Shown here: positions 60,807-64,000 of the stretch, in pieces | Layout: every line of letters starts with the position of its first letter | Position numbering within the stretch: the stretch's first letter is position 1 | Source: CAWGHZ01 sp963775315 | GTDB lineage: Bacteria > Pseudomonadota > Alphaproteobacteria > MPNO01 > DASWLB01 | Reading direction: 5' to 3' | Assembly (NCBI GenBank): GCA_963775315.1 | Contig: CAVZIN010000011.1 | Coordinates: 1-64,000 of the forward strand | Length of the DNA: 64,000 bases | Made by a program: the position numbers and the translations under genes | Notes under the pieces: generated by a model | The model's database searches: none | Told to the model about the DNA's origin: nothing | The model's input: only the letters and a program-made list of their open reading frames with translations

Positions 60807-61817
60807 ATGCCCGTCCGCATCGGGATCAACGGATTCGGTCGCATCGGGCGGCTCGTCCTGCGCGCCGCGCTCGAGCGCAAGGGGCGCGGCTTCGAGATCG
60901 TCGCCATCAACGACCTCGGCTCGAACGAGGCGAACGCCCACCTTCTCGCGCACGACACGGTGCACGGCCCCTTCCAGGGGACGGTGCGCGTCACCAGGAA
61001 CGGGTTCAATGTCAACGGCAAGGCGATCCAGGTGTTCGCCGAGCGCGACCCGACGCGCCTGCCCTGGCGCCAGCTCGGTGTCGACGTGGTGGCCGAATGT
61101 ACCGGCATCTTCACCAAGTGCGCCGACGCACAAAAGCACATCGCGGCCGGCGCCAAGCGCGTGCTGATCTCCGCCCCCGCGACCGACGAGGACATCACGG
61201 TCTGCTACGGCGTGAACAACGACAAGCTGCGCAAGACGCACCGGATCGTGTCCAACGCGTCGTGCACGACGAACTGCCTCGCCCCGGTGGCGTTCGTACT
61301 GGACAAGGAATTCGGCATCGAGCGCGGTTATATGACGACCGTGCATTCCTATACGGGCGACCAGTCGATCGTCGACACGCTGCATCGCGACCTGCGCCGC
61401 GCCCGCGCCGCCGCGCTCAACATGATCCCCACCTCGACCGGTGCGGCCAAGGCGGTCGGGCTCGTCCTGCCGCACCTGAACGGCAAGCTCGACGGCACCG
61501 CCATCCGCGTGCCCACCGCCAACGTCTCGATGATCGACTTCAATTTCGTGTCGAAGAAGAAGGTGACGGTCGAGGCGATCAACCAGGCGATGATCGCGGC
61601 CTCCAAGTCGGCGCGGCTCAAGGGCATCCTCGCGGTCAACGACCTGCCGCTGGTCTCTTCCGACTTCAACCACTGCCCGGCCAGCGCGACGTTCGACCTG
61701 ACGCAGACCCAGGTGGTCGACGGCGGGCTCGCCCGCGTGCTCGCCTGGTACGACAACGAGTGGGGCTTCTCCAACCGCATGATCGACACCGCGATGGCGG
61801 TGGCGAAGCTCGGCTAG
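60807..61817 (+). CDS. gap: Glyceraldehyde-3-phosphate dehydrogenase, type I
   Basis: The 336-residue product has INGFGRIGRLVLRA (NAD binding), the catalytic SNASCTTNCLAP, TVHSYTGDQ with the active-site His, and the closing WYDNEWGFSNRMIDTAMAVAKLG. It interconverts glyceraldehyde-3-phosphate and 1,3-bisphosphoglycerate. It lies 26 bases after transketolase and 18 bases before pgk, so the three are likely co-transcribed. Confidence 0.98.
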   Translation: MPVRIGINGFGRIGRLVLRAALERKGRGFEIVAINDLGSNEANAHLLAHDTVHGPFQGTVRVTRNGFNVNGKAIQVFAERDPTRLPWRQLGVDVVAECTGIFTKCADAQKHIAAGAKRVLISAPATDEDITVCYGVNNDKLRKTHRIVSNASCTTNCLAPVAFVLDKEFGIERGYMTTVHSYTGDQSIVDTLHRDLRRARAAALNMIPTSTGAAKAVGLVLPHLNGKLDGTAIRVPTANVSMIDFNFVSKKKVTVEAINQAMIAASKSARLKGILAVNDLPLVSSDFNHCPASATFDLTQTQVVDGGLARVLAWYDNEWGFSNRMIDTAMAVAKLG

Positions 61818-61835
61818 GCGGCGCGGAGGCGGGCG

Positions 61836-63038
61836 ATGGTCGCGTTCCGCACGCTCGACGATCTCGACGTCAAGGCGAAGCGCGTGCTGGTGCGCGCCGA
61901 TCTTAACGTTCCGATGAAGGACGGCAAGATCGCCGACGCGACCCGCATCGAGCGCTCGGCCCTCACGGTGAAAGAGCTGGCGGGCCGCGGCGCGCGCGTG
62001 GTGGTGATGTCGCATTTCGGCCGACCGAAGGGGCCCGACGCCGGCCTTTCGCTAGCCCAGGTCGCTCCGGCGCTGCAGGCCGCCCTCGGCCGCCAGGTGC
62101 GGTTCGTGCCGGACTGCATCGGGCCCGAGGCCGAGAAGGCCGTGCGCGCGATGAGCGACGGCGACGTCGTGCTGCTGGAAAACCTCCGCTTCCATGCGGG
62201 TGAGGAGAAGAACGACCCCGCCTTCGTGCGGAGCCTTGCGGCGCTCGGCGATCTCTATGTCAACGACGCGTTCTCTGCGGCGCACCGGGCGCACGCCTCG
62301 ACCGAGGGGGTTGCGCATCTGCTGCCCTCGGCGGCGGGGCGCGAGATGCAGGCCGAACTCGATGCGCTCGGCCGCGCGCTGGAAAAGCCCGACCGGCCGG
62401 TCCTCGCCATCGTCGGCGGCGCCAAGGTCTCGACCAAGCTCGACGTGCTCGGCCATCTGATCGACAAGGTCGACGTGCTGGCGATCGGCGGGGCGATGGC
62501 CAACACGTTCCTGCTCGCCCTCGGCACGCCGGTCGGCAAGTCGCTGGTCGAGCGCGACCTGGTGGCGACCGCGCGCGACATCCTGGCCAAGGCCAACGAC
62601 AAGGGCTGCGAAATTGCGCTGCCCTCGGACGTGGTGATCGCCGCGAAGCTCGAGGCCGGCGCGCCGTCCGAGCCGGTGCCGGTCGCCGCGGTTCCGGACG
62701 ACAAGATGATCCTTGACGTCGGGCCGGACAGCGCCCGCGCACTCAGCGACCGCCTCGGCGATTGCCGCACGCTGGTGTGGAACGGTCCACTCGGCGCGTT
62801 CGAGACCCCGCCCTTCGACGCCGCAACACTCGCGGTCGCACGGGCGGCCGCGGGCCTGACCCGCGACGGCAAACTGGTCAGCGTCGCCGGCGGCGGCGAC
62901 ACGGTGGCGGCGCTCGCCGCGGCGGGCGTCACCGGCGATTTCTCCTACGTCTCGGCCGCGGGCGGCGCCTTCCTGGAATGGATGGAGGGAAAGACCCTGC
63001 CCGGCATTGCGGCGCTCGAGGCGGCGGCCGGCAAGTAG
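61836..63038 (+). CDS. pgk: Phosphoglycerate kinase
   Basis: The 400-residue product has VLVRADLNVPMKDG, the hinge region around LALGTPVGKS, and the C-terminal GGGDTVAAL (residues near 350) before ATP. It transfers the acyl phosphate of 1,3-bisphosphoglycerate to ADP. It ends the tkt-gap-pgk unit and is convergent with the anti-sigma-factor gene 13 bases away; no strong terminator is seen between them. Confidence 0.98.
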   Translation: MVAFRTLDDLDVKAKRVLVRADLNVPMKDGKIADATRIERSALTVKELAGRGARVVVMSHFGRPKGPDAGLSLAQVAPALQAALGRQVRFVPDCIGPEAEKAVRAMSDGDVVLLENLRFHAGEEKNDPAFVRSLAALGDLYVNDAFSAAHRAHASTEGVAHLLPSAAGREMQAELDALGRALEKPDRPVLAIVGGAKVSTKLDVLGHLIDKVDVLAIGGAMANTFLLALGTPVGKSLVERDLVATARDILAKANDKGCEIALPSDVVIAAKLEAGAPSEPVPVAAVPDDKMILDVGPDSARALSDRLGDCRTLVWNGPLGAFETPPFDAATLAVARAAAGLTRDGKLVSVAGGGDTVAALAAAGVTGDFSYVSAAGGAFLEWMEGKTLPGIAALEAAAGK

Positions 63039-63051
63039 CCTTCCGCGGCTC

Positions 63052-63834
63052 TTATCGGTCGAGCTGGTCGTAGACGACGCGCGCGACGTGCAGCAGCTTC
63101 TCGCGCGGCACGGCGCCGACCAGCGCGTAGCCGCAGGTCGGGTCGAGCCAGTAGAACACCGCCACGCCCTGGTATTCCTGGAAGCGGAAGGCCGTCTGGT
63201 CGTTGCCATGCGGGCCCGCCTTCTTGATGTAGAGGGTGAGGCGCTGGCCCGAGGCGTCCTCGTACATGAACTGGGCGGCGATGGTGCGCCCGGACGGCAG
63301 CAGGCGCCCGCCCATCAGCCGGTAGCCGAGCGAGGCGAGCTGCGGCGCCTTGACCGTGGCGCCCAGCCGCTTGGTGAGCCAGGTGACGAGGTGCTGCTCC
63401 TCGCTCGCCGACACCTCGACCGGGTGGCGCACTTCGGGCACGTAGACCTCGTGCGCCATGGCGGCGTAAGCGACGATCGGCGGGCCGTTGGCGACCGAAG
63501 TCTCGTCCGGCACGTCGCGGGCAAGCCAGCCGGCCGCGCCCCCGCCCACGAACGCCGCGACCAGCGCCGCCGCGGCCACGGCGCGCGGGCAGTCGCGCCA
63601 GGCGGCCAGGCGGATGCGCCGGCGCGGCGCCAGCCATTCGGAAGGCACCGGCCGGTCGAGTTCGCCGTCGAACAGCCCGTGCAGCTCGGCGTTGATGCGG
63701 GCCCAGCCGGCGACGCGCGCGGCGTCCGCCGGGCTCTCGGCCAGATGGCGCTCGACGTCCGCCCGGCGCGCGGGGTCGAGCCGCCTATCGGCGTGGGCGT
63801 GCAGCTCGGCGTCGGTGACAGGCGCGCCGGTCAC
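63052..63834 (-). CDS. Membrane-anchored anti-sigma factor
   Basis: The 260-residue product has an N-terminal helical ZAS-like region (TDAELHAHADRRLDPARRADVERHLAES) that lacks the usual cysteine pair. A transmembrane span sits near residues 85-108 (AVAAAALVAAFVGGGAAGWLA). A periplasmic domain follows with repeats of a beta-rich fold ending YALVGAVPREKLLHVARVVYDQL. It probably sequesters the sigma factor encoded just upstream. The start is GTG at 63832-63834, overlapping the sigma-factor stop as GTGA, so the pair is translationally coupled. Confidence 0.85.
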   Translation of the reverse strand: MTGAPVTDAELHAHADRRLDPARRADVERHLAESPADAARVAGWARINAELHGLFDGELDRPVPSEWLAPRRRIRLAAWRDCPRAVAAAALVAAFVGGGAAGWLARDVPDETSVANGPPIVAYAAMAHEVYVPEVRHPVEVSASEEQHLVTWLTKRLGATVKAPQLASLGYRLMGGRLLPSGRTIAAQFMYEDASGQRLTLYIKKAGPHGNDQTAFRFQEYQGVAVFYWLDPTCGYALVGAVPREKLLHVARVVYDQLDR

Positions 63835-64000
63835 TTCACCCTCCGAAGCGCGGGCGGCGCCTCGCCGTCGTAGAGCGACCGCAGCCGCTCGCGCCCGCGA
63901 TGCAGCCGCGACATGACTGTGCCGAGCGGCACGCCGACGATCCGCGCGACCTCCTCGTAGGTCATCTGCTCGAGCCCGACCAGCAGCACCACCTCGCGCT
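63831..64000 (-). CDS. ECF RNA polymerase sigma factor, 3' part (truncated by the window edge)
   Basis: The last 55 codons of a minus-strand gene are present. They encode sigma region 4: REVVLLVGLEQMTYEEVARIVGVPLGTVMSRLHRGRERLR followed by a short tail ending in RRVK. The helix-turn-helix that reads the -35 box is complete; region 2 lies outside the window. It is coupled to the anti-sigma gene at 63052-63834. Confidence 0.88.
   Translation of the reverse strand, partial: REVVLLVGLEQMTYEEVARIVGVPLGTVMSRLHRGRERLRSLYDGEAPPALRRVK

Overview
The window is very GC-rich, densely packed bacterial DNA, most consistent with an alphaproteobacterium. The evidence is a CtrA-type cell-cycle regulator next to fliI/fliJ, a perfect GGAAC-N16-CGTT (EcfG general-stress) promoter, an orphan HisKA_2-type histidine kinase, and the dnaK-dnaJ and transketolase-gap-pgk blocks. 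A Rhodospirillales-like origin is my guess. There is no phage, transposase, rRNA or CRISPR array. No gene-free stretch exceeds 300 bases.

Layout. (1) 1-9.6 kb: a tRNA with anticodon CAT, a small membrane protein, a secreted FKBP, ctrA, fliI-fliJ, four consecutive exported peptidoglycan-binding-domain proteins in an A-B-A-B order, an ICMT-like methyltransferase, an acyl-CoA-dehydrogenase-fold oxidoreductase and an AnsA-type asparaginase. (2) 9.7-26.8 kb: housekeeping and transport genes. These are msrB, an alpha/beta hydrolase, a MacA-MacB-like tripartite exporter (adaptor, ATPase, permease), dnaK-dnaJ, an aldo/keto reductase, dapB, nth, a CysZ/EI24 membrane protein, a PfkB sugar/adenosine kinase, a gentisate-dioxygenase-like bicupin, a small ribbon-helix-helix protein, the orphan kinase and an HU-like protein. 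(3) 27.0-46.4 kb: a large exopolysaccharide locus. The rightward arm has an outer-membrane beta-barrel, a Wza-type export protein, a Wzc-type co-polymerase/tyrosine kinase, glycosyltransferases, a frameshifted WbaP-type initiating transferase, a Wzy-like polymerase and a secreted beta-helix protein. The leftward arm has two glycosyltransferases, a pyruvyl transferase and the GDP-mannose to GDP-L-fucose pair gmd/fcl. (4) 46.5-51.0 kb: divergent opgG and opgH for periplasmic glucans, a short ORF translationally tied to opgH, and a TylF-type methyltransferase. (5) 51.1-63.0 kb: a 3-hydroxyisobutyrate-dehydrogenase-family enzyme, a ThDP enzyme, a GH15-SDR-GH15 cassette with a stress promoter, then transketolase, GAPDH and phosphoglycerate kinase. 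(6) 63.05 kb to the end: an anti-sigma factor and the 3' end of an ECF sigma-factor gene.

How they work together. The polysaccharide locus looks like a Wzx/Wzy-type pathway for a fucose-containing, probably pyruvylated polymer. Polymerase, co-polymerase and exporter are present but no flippase is seen. Its initiating transferase is broken by one missing G in a G5 tract, with a TGATG restart downstream. This is the observation I would check first. Others are the EcfG promoter in front of the GH15 cassette, the A-B-A-B array of peptidoglycan-binding proteins, the LTxxQ-like insert in the MacA-like adaptor, the short ORF carrying the only Shine-Dalgarno before opgH, and fliI and an aldo/keto reductase that lack ordinary start codons where homology demands them.
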